Source: a candidate division LCP-89 bacterium B3_LCP (GTDB lineage: Bacteria; Electryoneota; B3-LCP). Taken from it: a stretch of DNA of 64,000 nucleotides. How positions within the stretch are numbered: position 1 is the first letter of the stretch; each line of letters opens with the position of its first letter. The stretch covers positions 310,001 through 374,000 of the forward strand of contig NJBN01000002.1 of the NCBI GenBank assembly GCA_005223185.1, written 5' to 3'. The notes below the pieces were generated by a model that was not told where the DNA came from, did not search any database, and saw only the letters and a list, made by a program, of their open reading frames with translations. Shown in pieces: positions 35,762-44,390 of this stretch. The translations under genes were made by a program, and so were the position numbers.

Positions 35762-36157
35762 ATGAAGCGCTTAACAATCATCACAATCGTTACTTTAAGT
35801 CTGTCATTGTGTGTAGGTTCAGCCATGGCCGGCGGAGTTGAAACTAACAATGCCAACGGAGTTTCCCTTGAACGACCCCAACTCGAGGCTACTCCACCGG
35901 GAATGGTAACACCCAATCCGGGTCCCGCTCAACCTTTGGGATATACCGCTAACCATTATACGCCGCATCACAATTCTGGAGGTGGGTCTTATCAATCACA
36001 GCCGTCGCCTGGTAACAATGGTCCTAATCCCGGTCCCGGTCAACCATTGGGATATACTGCGAATCATTACACGCCGCATCACAGTCACGGTCCCAGCATA
36101 GTTGATTGGTGCAACAAACTGTGGATGCAGATGATGAGTTCACTGCAGGGAATATAA
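35762..36157 (+). CDS. Small secreted protein with a duplicated PGxPLGYTANHYTPHH motif
   Basis: The 131-residue protein has a signal peptide (KRLTIITIVTLSLSLCVGSAMA, split as residues 2-23). The mature part is rich in Pro, Gly, Asn and His. A 20-residue unit around PNPGPxQPLGYTANHYTPHH occurs twice (about residues 59-78 and 90-109). Each unit ends in paired histidines that could bind metal. The C-terminus has one Cys (IVDWCNKLW). The ATG at 35762 follows a strong AGGAGG; an earlier in-frame ATG at 35735 does not. No family is recognised. Confidence 0.8.
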   Translation: MKRLTIITIVTLSLSLCVGSAMAGGVETNNANGVSLERPQLEATPPGMVTPNPGPAQPLGYTANHYTPHHNSGGGSYQSQPSPGNNGPNPGPGQPLGYTANHYTPHHSHGPSIVDWCNKLWMQMMSSLQGI

Positions 36158-36170
36158 TAACTTGAAATAG

Positions 36171-36220
36171 GGGCGGTCCGGTGAATAGCCACCTTAACGG
36201 AGACACAGTTCGGACCGCCC
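36171..36220 (+). terminator. Hairpin after the small secreted protein gene
   Basis: GGGCGGTCCG (36171-36180) pairs perfectly with CGGACCGCCC (36211-36220), enclosing a 30-base loop. AAAGGAAATTTTT follows rather than an immediate T-run. It may terminate or stabilise the 3' end. Confidence 0.5.
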
Positions 36221-36278
36221 AAAGGAAATTTTTACCTCCTAACCAACCTCCACATAAATCTGCGTTTGGCGAATGAAA

Positions 36279-36301
36279 AAGGCGGGCACATTGCCCGCCT
36301 T
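36279..36301 (-). terminator. Rho-independent terminator of the CBS-domain gene
   Basis: AGGCGGGCA (36280-36288) pairs with TGCCCGCCT (36292-36300) and one further A:T pair closes the stem. On the minus strand TTTTT follows, just after the CBS gene that ends at 36326. Confidence 0.85.
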
Positions 36302-36325
36302 GATTTCTATATGCGGCTCCCTCCT

Positions 36326-36892
36326 TTATTCACCACTCTCTTCCGAATGTACATACTGCAACATTTTAGTAGTGATTTCATTAAATAGGTCGGCAAGTCT
36401 CAAAATCCCCACCACCTCATCGCCTTCCTTGACGATGATTGAAAGTGTCTGATACATGACGATTTTGTGTACTGCTTCGCTCAAAGGAGCGTCTATATCG
36501 ATATTCTCCTCCACGGGATGCATGACGGTCTTTACCTGGGTTTTCTTAGCATTATTAACGTAATCCCCGAAAGTATCCCCCCACAGGTGCATATCCGTCA
36601 TCATGGAAGAGATGAAATTAGACGTCCAACCAGCCCGCGAAAGAGTTCCTAAGTCGCCCATTTGGTCATATTTTGGTTCCAAGCCTCGTAAAAATGCTAA
36701 GTGCCCTAATTTACCGATAATTCTCTTCTTATCATCGACAACGAGAACGGAGCGAACTGGCTGAACATCTTCTGGGAGCTTTTTCTGAGCCTCTTCCAAT
36801 GTATAAAGGGCATCCAGCATAGTGGATTCCTCCGGCACCACAGCATACCTGTCCAGAGGCAGCATCAGGTCTCTTATTTTTTTAAGTTTCAT
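36326..36892 (-). CDS. CBS-domain protein
   Basis: The 188-residue protein has two CBS motifs, at about 5-65 (IRDLMLPLDRYAVVPEESTMLDALYTL) and about 118-180 (VKTVMHPVEENIDIDAPLSEAVHKIV). They form one Bateman module that usually binds adenosine nucleotides. A linker of about 50 residues lies between them. It starts 20 bp after the anion transporter gene, so it may sense energy state for the transporter. This link is inferred from position only. Confidence 0.87.
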   Translation of the reverse strand: MKLKKIRDLMLPLDRYAVVPEESTMLDALYTLEEAQKKLPEDVQPVRSVLVVDDKKRIIGKLGHLAFLRGLEPKYDQMGDLGTLSRAGWTSNFISSMMTDMHLWGDTFGDYVNNAKKTQVKTVMHPVEENIDIDAPLSEAVHKIVMYQTLSIIVKEGDEVVGILRLADLFNEITTKMLQYVHSEESGE

Positions 36893-36912
36893 GGCTTATT
36901 TCCTTTCATTTA

Positions 36913-38385
36913 CTACTGGGCGAATACCGGCATACCCATCAAGGGCCAGATAAGAGCTACATATATAGCCAAAACAACCATCAGCATAATGCTGGCGGGA
37001 ATTCCGTATTTCATGAATTCAGCCGACGTAAACTGCTTACTCTCGTATGCGATGGCATTGGGCGCAGCTCCGACCAAAAACAGAAATGGCATACCCGCAG
37101 TAACCAGCGCAGAGAACAGAACTACCTCAGGCGACACCCCTAAATATGGCGCGATCACCAGAGCAATGGGCATAGTTATGGCTATCGCTGCGACATTCAT
37201 GATGAGGTTGGTCATCATCAGAACGAAGAATGCGATACCCATTACAAAGATGAACCAGTGCGCTGTTTCAAACAAACTCAGCCAGTGGATCGCCAACCAC
37301 CTTGCTGCCCCTGTCTGCCAGAGGCAGAAACCGATACTCATAGCTCCCCCGAAGAGGAGTACGATGTTCCAGGGAATTGCTTCCAGATCGGATAGGTCCA
37401 GTATCTTGAACAGAAAAAACAAGATGGTCGTCGTGAGAATTATCGCCGCATTGTTGATGGGCTGCAGCGCCGGAATGAATGAACGCAAACTCATCAGCGA
37501 GATAGCACATAAAACAATTACAAGGGTAAGCAGTTCAGTGCGCGTTATGGGACCTAAATGGGTTCGCAATTCTCTGGCTTTATCCCTTAACCCCGGGATG
37601 GTTTTCCTATCTGGTTTGAAGAAGGTCATGAAGAAGAACCATAGGAGTGCGACCATTGTCAAACCCACGGGTCCCAGATAGAAGGTGTAGTCGAAGAAGG
37701 TTATTTCCCGGCCGACGATGTCTTTGAAAAAACCAATGGCAACAGCCCCACGGGCAGCGCCTAAAAGTGTGATGATACTCCCCGCGCCGGCAACAAAAGC
37801 CATGCCCATGAACAAACCCTTACCGAATTTCGTCGGTTTTTCTTCATCTGTATAGAGTGAATAGATGGCAGTGAGGAGAGGATACATTGTCGCAGCCACA
37901 GCCGTATGAGCCATAACCACGGTTAACAGTGCAATCAGGACAAAGCTACCTAAATATATCATACTGGTTTTTTCACCGACAACAACCAGCATGTTGTAAG
38001 CCAATCTCTGCGTCAAGCCGCTTTTCGTGAATGTTCTGCCTATCACCAGCGAAGCGAAGATGAACCATACCGATGGATTCATGAAATCACAGAAAGCGAC
38101 GTTCGCAGGGCGAATGAGAAATAGTGCCTGAACAACACCGATGGCAATGGCGGTAATACCGATGGGAACCACTTCGAAAACCCACCAGGTAGCCGCTAAA
38201 AGAAAGAGACCCAAAGCGGCTTTTCCCTCGCGGCTGAGTTGGAAGAACTCGCCCTTGGGATCCACTGCGTCGGGCCAGGGAGGTGAGAGATACACTACAG
38301 CGAAGAGGCCAATTCCTAAAAGGATTAAGAGGAGTCTCTTCAGGTCGAAATTTATCTTTGTGGTGGAGGAATCGCTAGGTGCCAT
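36913..38385 (-). CDS. DASS/SLC13-family anion transporter
   Basis: The 490-residue membrane protein has about eleven to twelve hydrophobic segments. Family features are visible: SVWFIFASLVIGRTFTKSGL, NIVLLFGGAMSIGF, MTNLIMNVAAIAITMPIAL and FLVGAAPNAIAYESK near the C-terminus. Members import di- or tricarboxylates or sulfate, usually with sodium. The substrate cannot be chosen from sequence. It is probably an operon with the CBS gene. An inverted repeat lies upstream at 38480-38499. Confidence 0.9.
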   Translation of the reverse strand: MAPSDSSTTKINFDLKRLLLILLGIGLFAVVYLSPPWPDAVDPKGEFFQLSREGKAALGLFLLAATWWVFEVVPIGITAIAIGVVQALFLIRPANVAFCDFMNPSVWFIFASLVIGRTFTKSGLTQRLAYNMLVVVGEKTSMIYLGSFVLIALLTVVMAHTAVAATMYPLLTAIYSLYTDEEKPTKFGKGLFMGMAFVAGAGSIITLLGAARGAVAIGFFKDIVGREITFFDYTFYLGPVGLTMVALLWFFFMTFFKPDRKTIPGLRDKARELRTHLGPITRTELLTLVIVLCAISLMSLRSFIPALQPINNAAIILTTTILFFLFKILDLSDLEAIPWNIVLLFGGAMSIGFCLWQTGAARWLAIHWLSLFETAHWFIFVMGIAFFVLMMTNLIMNVAAIAITMPIALVIAPYLGVSPEVVLFSALVTAGMPFLFLVGAAPNAIAYESKQFTSAEFMKYGIPASIMLMVVLAIYVALIWPLMGMPVFAQ

Positions 38386-38479
38386 TATGCCTCAAGTCCG
38401 TCCGCTTCTTCCGTGATTATTTCAGGTGATCATAAACACCAGGATAACTGCGCAATGCCCGGTATAATTACCATGTCGA

Positions 38480-38499
38480 TTTGTTATCAGATTAACAAA
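38480..38499. promoter_or_regulatory. Inverted repeat upstream of the transporter gene
   Basis: TTTGTTA-TCAGAT-TAACAAA is a perfect 7-bp inverted repeat with a 6-bp centre, about 95 bp before the transporter start. It has the size of a repressor site. No regulator gene is adjacent. Confidence 0.35.
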
Positions 38500-38597
38500 C
38501 AGGGCGAATAAAATGTAATGAAATTCTTCACATAAGTCAAGAGCCAAGTAACCGTATTCTTCTCCTGAATGAATAATCGTTGGATAACTATTGTTGC

Positions 38598-38662
38598 GTC
38601 AGGCATTGCCCCGCACCGGTGGGGAACCTTTCACGCTTAGGCGGAACTTGCGGGAATGACGG
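38598..38662. repeat. Degenerate GTCATTC-family palindrome before mfd's 3' end
   Basis: In the 311-bp gap between the transporter and mfd, GTCAGG (38598) is answered by GCGGGAATGACGG (38650-38662). A central palindrome CCCCGCACCGGTGGGG lies in between (38609-38624). The outer arms fit the GTCATTC repeat family but are eroded. No gene is seen in this gap. Confidence 0.4.
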
Positions 38663-38696
38663 TAGATCCTTTTGTTATAATACAGCAGTAAAAAAA

Positions 38697-41600
38697 TTAC
38701 TTCTGCAGATCAGCATCATGTAATTTCCGCAGTAAATTTTTGGCTTGGTTTACTTTTTTGTTCCAGGTCTCTTCTGATTCCCATTTCAGCAGGATTTCGG
38801 GAGGCTCATTGCCAGAAAATTCTACGTCTGTACCATGCAGTTTCTCTACAATCACGTTGAGGCGTCGATGCCAATCGTCACCATCCTGTTTTTCCATCTC
38901 TGCCAAAAGCTTATTTCTATTAATTTCTAACTTAGGAAAACGGTTCAACAGACAGCCTAATTTCAGTTCCACCAGGTCGAAGAGATTTTTAGCCAGCGAT
39001 GGTGGCGTGCCATACCTGTCTGTGATCTCCCGGACGATACTATCAAGTTCAGAATAATTCCTGGCGCTGGATAATTTACGGTATAAATTTACGCGCTGAC
39101 CCGGCGCTTCCACGTAACTGGTGGGCAGATAAGCATCTAAAGGAAATTCTATCTTCGGTTCGAAATCAGGCAGTTGGGTGGTTTCCGTTGAGATGCCGAT
39201 ATGGCTGTCCTCTTTCAAGTCCGTTAAGGCGTCCTGGAGCATTTTCTGATAAAGATCAAAACCCACGGAATGGATGAGTCCCGATTGTTTTGCGCCGAAA
39301 ATCTCACCAGCGCCACGGATTTCTAAGTCCTTCATGGCTAACTGGAATCCTGCGCCTAAGTAGCTGCAATATCGAATGGCGTCCAGTCTCTTATATGCGG
39401 GGTCTGATACGGGCAGTTTCGGCGAGGTGAGCAGATAGGCATAAGCTTGACGGTTAGACCGTCCTATTCGACCGCGCAATTGGTATAACTGCGCCAGCCC
39501 GAATCTGTCCGCTCTGTTAATGATCATCGTGTTGACGTTGGGTAAATCCAGACCTGACTCGATTATCATGGTTGAAACCAGACAGTCGTATTTGTTATCT
39601 AAGAATGCGCTCATGGTTTCTTCTAATTGTTTTTCCGGCATCTGTCCATGAGCGACCACAAATCGTACTTCAGGCAGCCATCTCTCCAGCATCTCTTTGA
39701 TGACCTCAATTGACTGAACTCGGTTATGGACGAAATAAATCTGTCCTTTGCGGTCAATCTCTCTGAGTATGGCTTCGGTGATGAGTTCCTGCGAAAAGGG
39801 CGCTATCTCGGTTTCTATCGGTAATCTGTCCTGGGGTGCGGTGTTGATCAGAGACATGTCCCGAGCGCCGATCATAGCCATATGTAGAGTGCGGGGAATA
39901 GGGGTTGCGGTCAATGTGAGCACGTCCACCTCGGATCTGAGTTTTTTCAGTCTTTCCTTATGGCGAACCCCAAAACGATGCTCCTCATCAACTATCAGCA
40001 AACCTAAATTGTTGAATTTAACGTCTCTTGACAGCATCCGGTGAGTTCCGATGAGGATGTCCACCTGACCCGCAGACAGTTTCTTCAATATTCTCTGTTG
40101 CTGCATTTTAGTCCGAAAGCGCGATAACATTTCCACCTCAACGGCAGATTCGCGCAGTCTATCGGTAAAGCCGTGAAAATGCTGTTGTGCCAACAATGTC
40201 GTAGGGACCAGAATGCCAACCTGCTTGCCGCTTACGATCGCTTTGAAGGCAGCTCGCAGAGCCACTTCCGTTTTCCCATAACCAACGTCCCCACAGACCA
40301 GACGATCCATCGGGTTGGGTTTTTCCATGTCGCTTTTAACGTCTGATATCGCTTTCAACTGGTCAGGAGTTTCTTCGTATTCAAATGCAGCTTCCAACTC
40401 GAGTTGCAGCGAACCATCCTGCAGATGAGCATATCCCGTGCGTGAAGCGCGCAGAGCGTATAGTTTTATCAGGTCATCTGCTAGATTATCGACCGCTTTC
40501 TGAGCTTTCTTACGGATCTTCTCCCATTCACCACGCCCGATGCGAGTTAAGGGCGGGACAAATCCTTCACGGCCGGAATACTTCTGTAATTTTTTCAGCA
40601 ATTCCAGGCGAACGTACAAGGTGGTTCTACCACGATACTCAATTTGCAGGCATTCGCGGACATGTCCACCCACATTGATAGTTCTCAATCCCAAATAGCG
40701 TCCAATGCCAAAGTTTTCGTGGACTACGTAATCTCCCTGCTTGAGTGTATCCGCGTGCTGGATGGGTGAGAAATTTCTAAATCTGAAATAACTTCTACGG
40801 CGCCGGGGTCTTTTAAATATCTGGTGATCGGTCAGAAGGGAAGGAAATCCATCAGGCAGATGAAATCCACCTGATAAATGAGCTACGAAGTATTTCGGGG
40901 ATTGCGCAACATTTTTATCGCTAATCAAATCACGAAGTCTCTCCAACTGACCTTCGCTGTCGCATGCTATGAGAATCTCCGAGCCACGTCTTGATTTTTG
41001 ATCGAAACTGTCAACCAAGTTTCCCATTTTTCCGCCAAAATCAGCTTGCGGCAGAGCTTGTATGTCAATTTTGGGGAGGTCCTGTCGTGGACTGTTGGTG
41101 TAAATTGTGGTCTGGTTCTCACAAAACTTATCCCACAACTCTTCGTTGGATGATTGAGTTGCCAAGAGCCGGCAATCTTCCGGGTCTTCGATCAGCAGTA
41201 CGTCATCAGGCGTGGAATAGGAGATAAGGTTTTCCGCATCCACACCATTGGCTTGTGATAGGAAGAGGATGGTATCTTCAAGATGCGAAATGGTACGTTG
41301 AGTAGCGGGATCGAAGGTGCGTAACGATTCCAGGCGATTCCCCCAAAACTCGATGCGCAACGGCGTATCGTGCGTGTATGGGAAGATGTCTAAGATATGT
41401 CCTCGCACTGCATATTCACCGCGATTTTCCGCCATGTCCACTCTGGAATAGCCCGCTTGCAGTAATCTGTCAATCAAACTGTCACGTCCGGGAGAACTGC
41501 CCTGCGATAGTTGAATTTTGATCCTATCGAGCTCTTGTTTCGATGGTAGCAGTTTCAGCCACACAGAAGATGGTTCCGTAACCAGAGCGAATGGTTGGGA

Positions 41601-41966
41601 TGAAGTCCAGTTTTGGAGTGCTCTGGTGCGAAATATGCGAGCTTCAAAAGGGGTAATATCATCAACTGCCTGAGGAGCGGGGAGAAAACCTACTTTGTCT
41701 TCAGACAATAGCTGGATAAGATCGGATAACGCCGCTTCGCGGTTGGCATTGCGCGGTGATATCCACAGAATTCGCCGTTTTAATTTGATAATATGCGAGA
41801 CAATGAAAGCTTTCAAACAACCAGGCACTCCTTTTAGAATGGTGCTTTCATTCCGCAAAATATGAGGAGTGATAGAGGCAAAAGGCGGGTAGTTGTAAAG
41901 ACTTTCCCGAAAATTGTCAACTACTGGCATAAAAGCGGTTGGTTTCTGTTGAACGTTTAAATCCAT
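38697..41966 (-). CDS. mfd: Transcription-repair coupling factor Mfd
   Basis: The ATPase removes stalled RNA polymerase from DNA lesions and recruits UvrA. The 1089-residue protein shows a UvrB-like N-terminal half and an RNA polymerase-interacting domain (LKQGDYVVHENFGIGRYLG). The RecG-like translocase has P-loop GDVGYGKTEV near 558, DEEH in VDEEHRFGVRHKERL, and LTATPIPRTLHMA. A C-terminal TRCF domain completes it. The ATG at 41966 is preferred over an in-frame TTG at 41996. It is probably co-transcribed with the small gene at 42029. Confidence 0.97.
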   Translation of the reverse strand: MDLNVQQKPTAFMPVVDNFRESLYNYPPFASITPHILRNESTILKGVPGCLKAFIVSHIIKLKRRILWISPRNANREAALSDLIQLLSEDKVGFLPAPQAVDDITPFEARIFRTRALQNWTSSQPFALVTEPSSVWLKLLPSKQELDRIKIQLSQGSSPGRDSLIDRLLQAGYSRVDMAENRGEYAVRGHILDIFPYTHDTPLRIEFWGNRLESLRTFDPATQRTISHLEDTILFLSQANGVDAENLISYSTPDDVLLIEDPEDCRLLATQSSNEELWDKFCENQTTIYTNSPRQDLPKIDIQALPQADFGGKMGNLVDSFDQKSRRGSEILIACDSEGQLERLRDLISDKNVAQSPKYFVAHLSGGFHLPDGFPSLLTDHQIFKRPRRRRSYFRFRNFSPIQHADTLKQGDYVVHENFGIGRYLGLRTINVGGHVRECLQIEYRGRTTLYVRLELLKKLQKYSGREGFVPPLTRIGRGEWEKIRKKAQKAVDNLADDLIKLYALRASRTGYAHLQDGSLQLELEAAFEYEETPDQLKAISDVKSDMEKPNPMDRLVCGDVGYGKTEVALRAAFKAIVSGKQVGILVPTTLLAQQHFHGFTDRLRESAVEVEMLSRFRTKMQQQRILKKLSAGQVDILIGTHRMLSRDVKFNNLGLLIVDEEHRFGVRHKERLKKLRSEVDVLTLTATPIPRTLHMAMIGARDMSLINTAPQDRLPIETEIAPFSQELITEAILREIDRKGQIYFVHNRVQSIEVIKEMLERWLPEVRFVVAHGQMPEKQLEETMSAFLDNKYDCLVSTMIIESGLDLPNVNTMIINRADRFGLAQLYQLRGRIGRSNRQAYAYLLTSPKLPVSDPAYKRLDAIRYCSYLGAGFQLAMKDLEIRGAGEIFGAKQSGLIHSVGFDLYQKMLQDALTDLKEDSHIGISTETTQLPDFEPKIEFPLDAYLPTSYVEAPGQRVNLYRKLSSARNYSELDSIVREITDRYGTPPSLAKNLFDLVELKLGCLLNRFPKLEINRNKLLAEMEKQDGDDWHRRLNVIVEKLHGTDVEFSGNEPPEILLKWESEETWNKKVNQAKNLLRKLHDADLQK

Positions 41967-42028
41967 GGAATTAGAATTTAAAATTACGGCAGACAAAGCT
42001 TCATGATGAATCTAGAAATTTTGACAGC

Positions 42029-42223
42029 TCATGAATAATCGATTATTTTATAGGGAATTTTGAAACTTGCCATAGCAAGTTTGACATGATCGATATTTAC
42101 ATGTCCTAAGTGTATGAAATGCCGGGTATCGTACATATCCCAGGTAAATTCGACCTCATTCTGTTCCAACAAGGATATGGCTTTTTTTAGATCCTCATGG
42201 CTTTCAAATTGCAGCTTTTTCAT
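42029..42223 (-). CDS. Small protein of unknown function upstream of mfd
   Basis: The 64-residue protein has the composition of a real folded protein. An N-terminal helix (FESHEDLKKAISLLEQ) is followed by strand-like segments (VEFTWDMYDTRHFIHLGHV) and a second helix, an alpha-beta layout like a small ferredoxin-like fold. It ends 62 bp before the mfd start in the same direction. The Shine-Dalgarno sequence is weak. I do not recognise a family. Confidence 0.55.
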   Translation of the reverse strand: MKKLQFESHEDLKKAISLLEQNEVEFTWDMYDTRHFIHLGHVNIDHVKLAMASFKIPYKIIDYS

Positions 42224-42343
42224 TTTATATCGCTATTTTTTTAGGGGAATTGCGCTTTTTGCCATAAATGACACGAAACGCAGAAAAGTCTGACGGTACT
42301 GAATTAGTATAAACTATTAAGATATTAATTTATCCTGGGAAAA

Positions 42344-43993
42344 TCAAGTGAGGATGGGGATATTTTCTTTTTCCGGGGCGGTCAGATGAGAAGCTTTTGC
42401 TTTTGTACGGTTATCGGTATCCGTCCAGATGCGATTTCTGCCATTGTTTTTTGCTGCGTAGAGGTTCTTGTCTGCATTTTTGATCAGGTCATCTTCCTTT
42501 TTATAATCAGATTCCTTGGTCATGGTTGAAACGCCAATTGATACCGTAACTGAGAGCGATTTCGACTCGAATTTGAATGGATGTTTTTCAATAATTATTC
42601 TTAATTTTTCTGCCAGTACAGTGGCGCCTTTAAGATCAGTTTCGGGAGAAAGTAACACAAATTCTTCTCCGCCGTAACGAGCCAGAAAGTCACTTTTTCG
42701 CAATATCCCCTGCATTAAACTAGCTACATCCCTGAGGACGTGGTCACCAACTAAGTGACCTTCATTATCGTTGATCTGCTTGAAATGATCCAGATCGATC
42801 ATGATGCACGATAATGGATGCCCATAGCGGTTGGAGCGGTAGAATTCCCTGGTAATGAGGTTCTGGAATACGCGCCGGTTGAAAATTTGCGTCAAGCCAT
42901 CAAGGTTAGCCATATCCTCCAATTTACGGTTGGCTTCTGAAAGCTGCGTAGCTAAGTCTTCTGCTCGCTTTCTAGCAGTTACTAACTCGATATTCATCTG
43001 TTCATAAGATAAGTTGAGCTTTCCTAATTCAATATTTGCTGCAGCTAAAAGTTCTGAATAGCTTGCTGCGCTTTCCAAAGATAATCCGAAAAATTCAGCT
43101 ACTTCTTTTACTTCCTCAGAAAGGTTAACCAGCAGATCCTCTATAACCTGATTGCCGAAACCGAAGTACTTCTCGCTACCTTCTTTCAGTTGGGTTACTC
43201 TATCGGGTCGAAATTCATCATAAAAAATGGTCGTAGCAAGATGGGAAAGGTGAATAAGTTGTATGCGTTTCTCAATGTCCTCCTTGTCTTCATCTTCAAC
43301 GCCCATGGGCGTTCCTTCCGGTTCATGGTGACGCAGGATGGGTACAGTCAAAGCGCGGGGCAGCCGCCATTTGTTAGCCAGAAACTCACCCAACATGGTG
43401 TGATTAATGCCAAACTGCTGATCCTCCAGATTGATGATTGGCGTTGTCGTACGACGTGCCTCTTCTATCAGTTTGGTATATTCCCCCGGATAGTGCTTAA
43501 TAAATACCAGCATGCCTACGTTCTGCAGTAAGGCAGCTATAAATATCTCCTCTTCATAAGGGAACTTCGCTAATATTGACATTCTACGAGCTGCAACCGC
43601 CGCAAACAGGGAACGCTCCCAGAAGACTTTGAAATCCTGCGCCCCTTTTGTCACTTTAGAACCCTTCATCATCACTTCTAAGATGGACATTGATAATGCC
43701 AGGTTCTTCACGGCGGATAATCCCAGAATCACCATTGCCTGGGAAAGAGTGGAAACCTTGCGAGTAAATCCGTAAAAAGCTGAATTGACAACCTTTAATA
43801 TTTTAAAGCTTAAAGAAACATCATTTTTTATAACTGTGGCGAGTTCGTTTATGGATACGTTTTCATCGCTGATTAAACGAAGGACTTTCTGTACAATAGG
43901 GGAGAGCGTAGGTAGTTCTCTGTCCTGATCCAGAATCTGTATGATTTCCTTGATGCGGTGGTTTGGTAGAGAGGACATTTTTGAAACCTTCAA
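42344..43993 (-). CDS. HDOD-GGDEF signalling protein
   Basis: The 549-residue protein has an HDOD domain (about 25-220, LPTLSPIVQKVLRLISDENVS type start, and VNSAFYG). A helical linker (about 290-360) predicted as coiled coil leads to a GGDEF diguanylate cyclase domain (about 365-525). The signature loop is YGGEEF, a functional variant of GGDEF. It probably makes cyclic di-GMP under control of the HDOD part. No receiver domain is present, so the input signal is not visible. Confidence 0.93.
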   Translation of the reverse strand: MKVSKMSSLPNHRIKEIIQILDQDRELPTLSPIVQKVLRLISDENVSINELATVIKNDVSLSFKILKVVNSAFYGFTRKVSTLSQAMVILGLSAVKNLALSMSILEVMMKGSKVTKGAQDFKVFWERSLFAAVAARRMSILAKFPYEEEIFIAALLQNVGMLVFIKHYPGEYTKLIEEARRTTTPIINLEDQQFGINHTMLGEFLANKWRLPRALTVPILRHHEPEGTPMGVEDEDKEDIEKRIQLIHLSHLATTIFYDEFRPDRVTQLKEGSEKYFGFGNQVIEDLLVNLSEEVKEVAEFFGLSLESAASYSELLAAANIELGKLNLSYEQMNIELVTARKRAEDLATQLSEANRKLEDMANLDGLTQIFNRRVFQNLITREFYRSNRYGHPLSCIMIDLDHFKQINDNEGHLVGDHVLRDVASLMQGILRKSDFLARYGGEEFVLLSPETDLKGATVLAEKLRIIIEKHPFKFESKSLSVTVSIGVSTMTKESDYKKEDDLIKNADKNLYAAKNNGRNRIWTDTDNRTKAKASHLTAPEKENIPILT

Positions 43994-44158
43994 AAAATCC
44001 TGTGGTTCAGTTTTTAGATGCAGAATTCCCTAAAACTGGGATCATCAGATACCGATTATTCTGAGAAGTATATTACCCATACATTTTGAAGCAAAAAACA
44101 GACCGTTATTTGTATCGTATTGGAGTCAATGACAATCCCAACTAGTTTAAAATACAAG

Positions 44159-44198
44159 CCGTCATTCTGGCAAGCGTAGCGCGTCCAGAATCAGACGG
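44159..44198. repeat. GTCATTC-family hairpin
   Basis: CCGTCATTCTGG (44159-44170) pairs with CCAGAAT-CA-GACGG (44185-44198), leaving a two-base bulge and a 14-base loop. The layout, including the bulge position, matches both hairpins at 11754-11830. It lies in the 397-bp gap between two divergent genes; the rest of the gap shows only AT-rich promoter-like sequence. Confidence 0.7.
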
Positions 44199-44390
44199 CG
44201 CTCTGATAATAAGATTAATAGGTATTCACCATGTTGCGGTATGACAATCACAGATCCCGTCCACGAAAATGTGTTTTTCCCCTTGTTTTGAATGGTGACA
44301 AATCTTACTTTTTCAGGCGATCCATAGGATAGAGTGACTTAAGTAAGAACGATTGCGAAATTAGTACGTAACTTACAAAGGAAATTAAGC

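Noticed and set aside
37268-37510. Frame inside the anion transporter gene
   Set aside because: It is a shadow of the conserved transporter frame. Many similar frames inside core genes were left out for the same reason.
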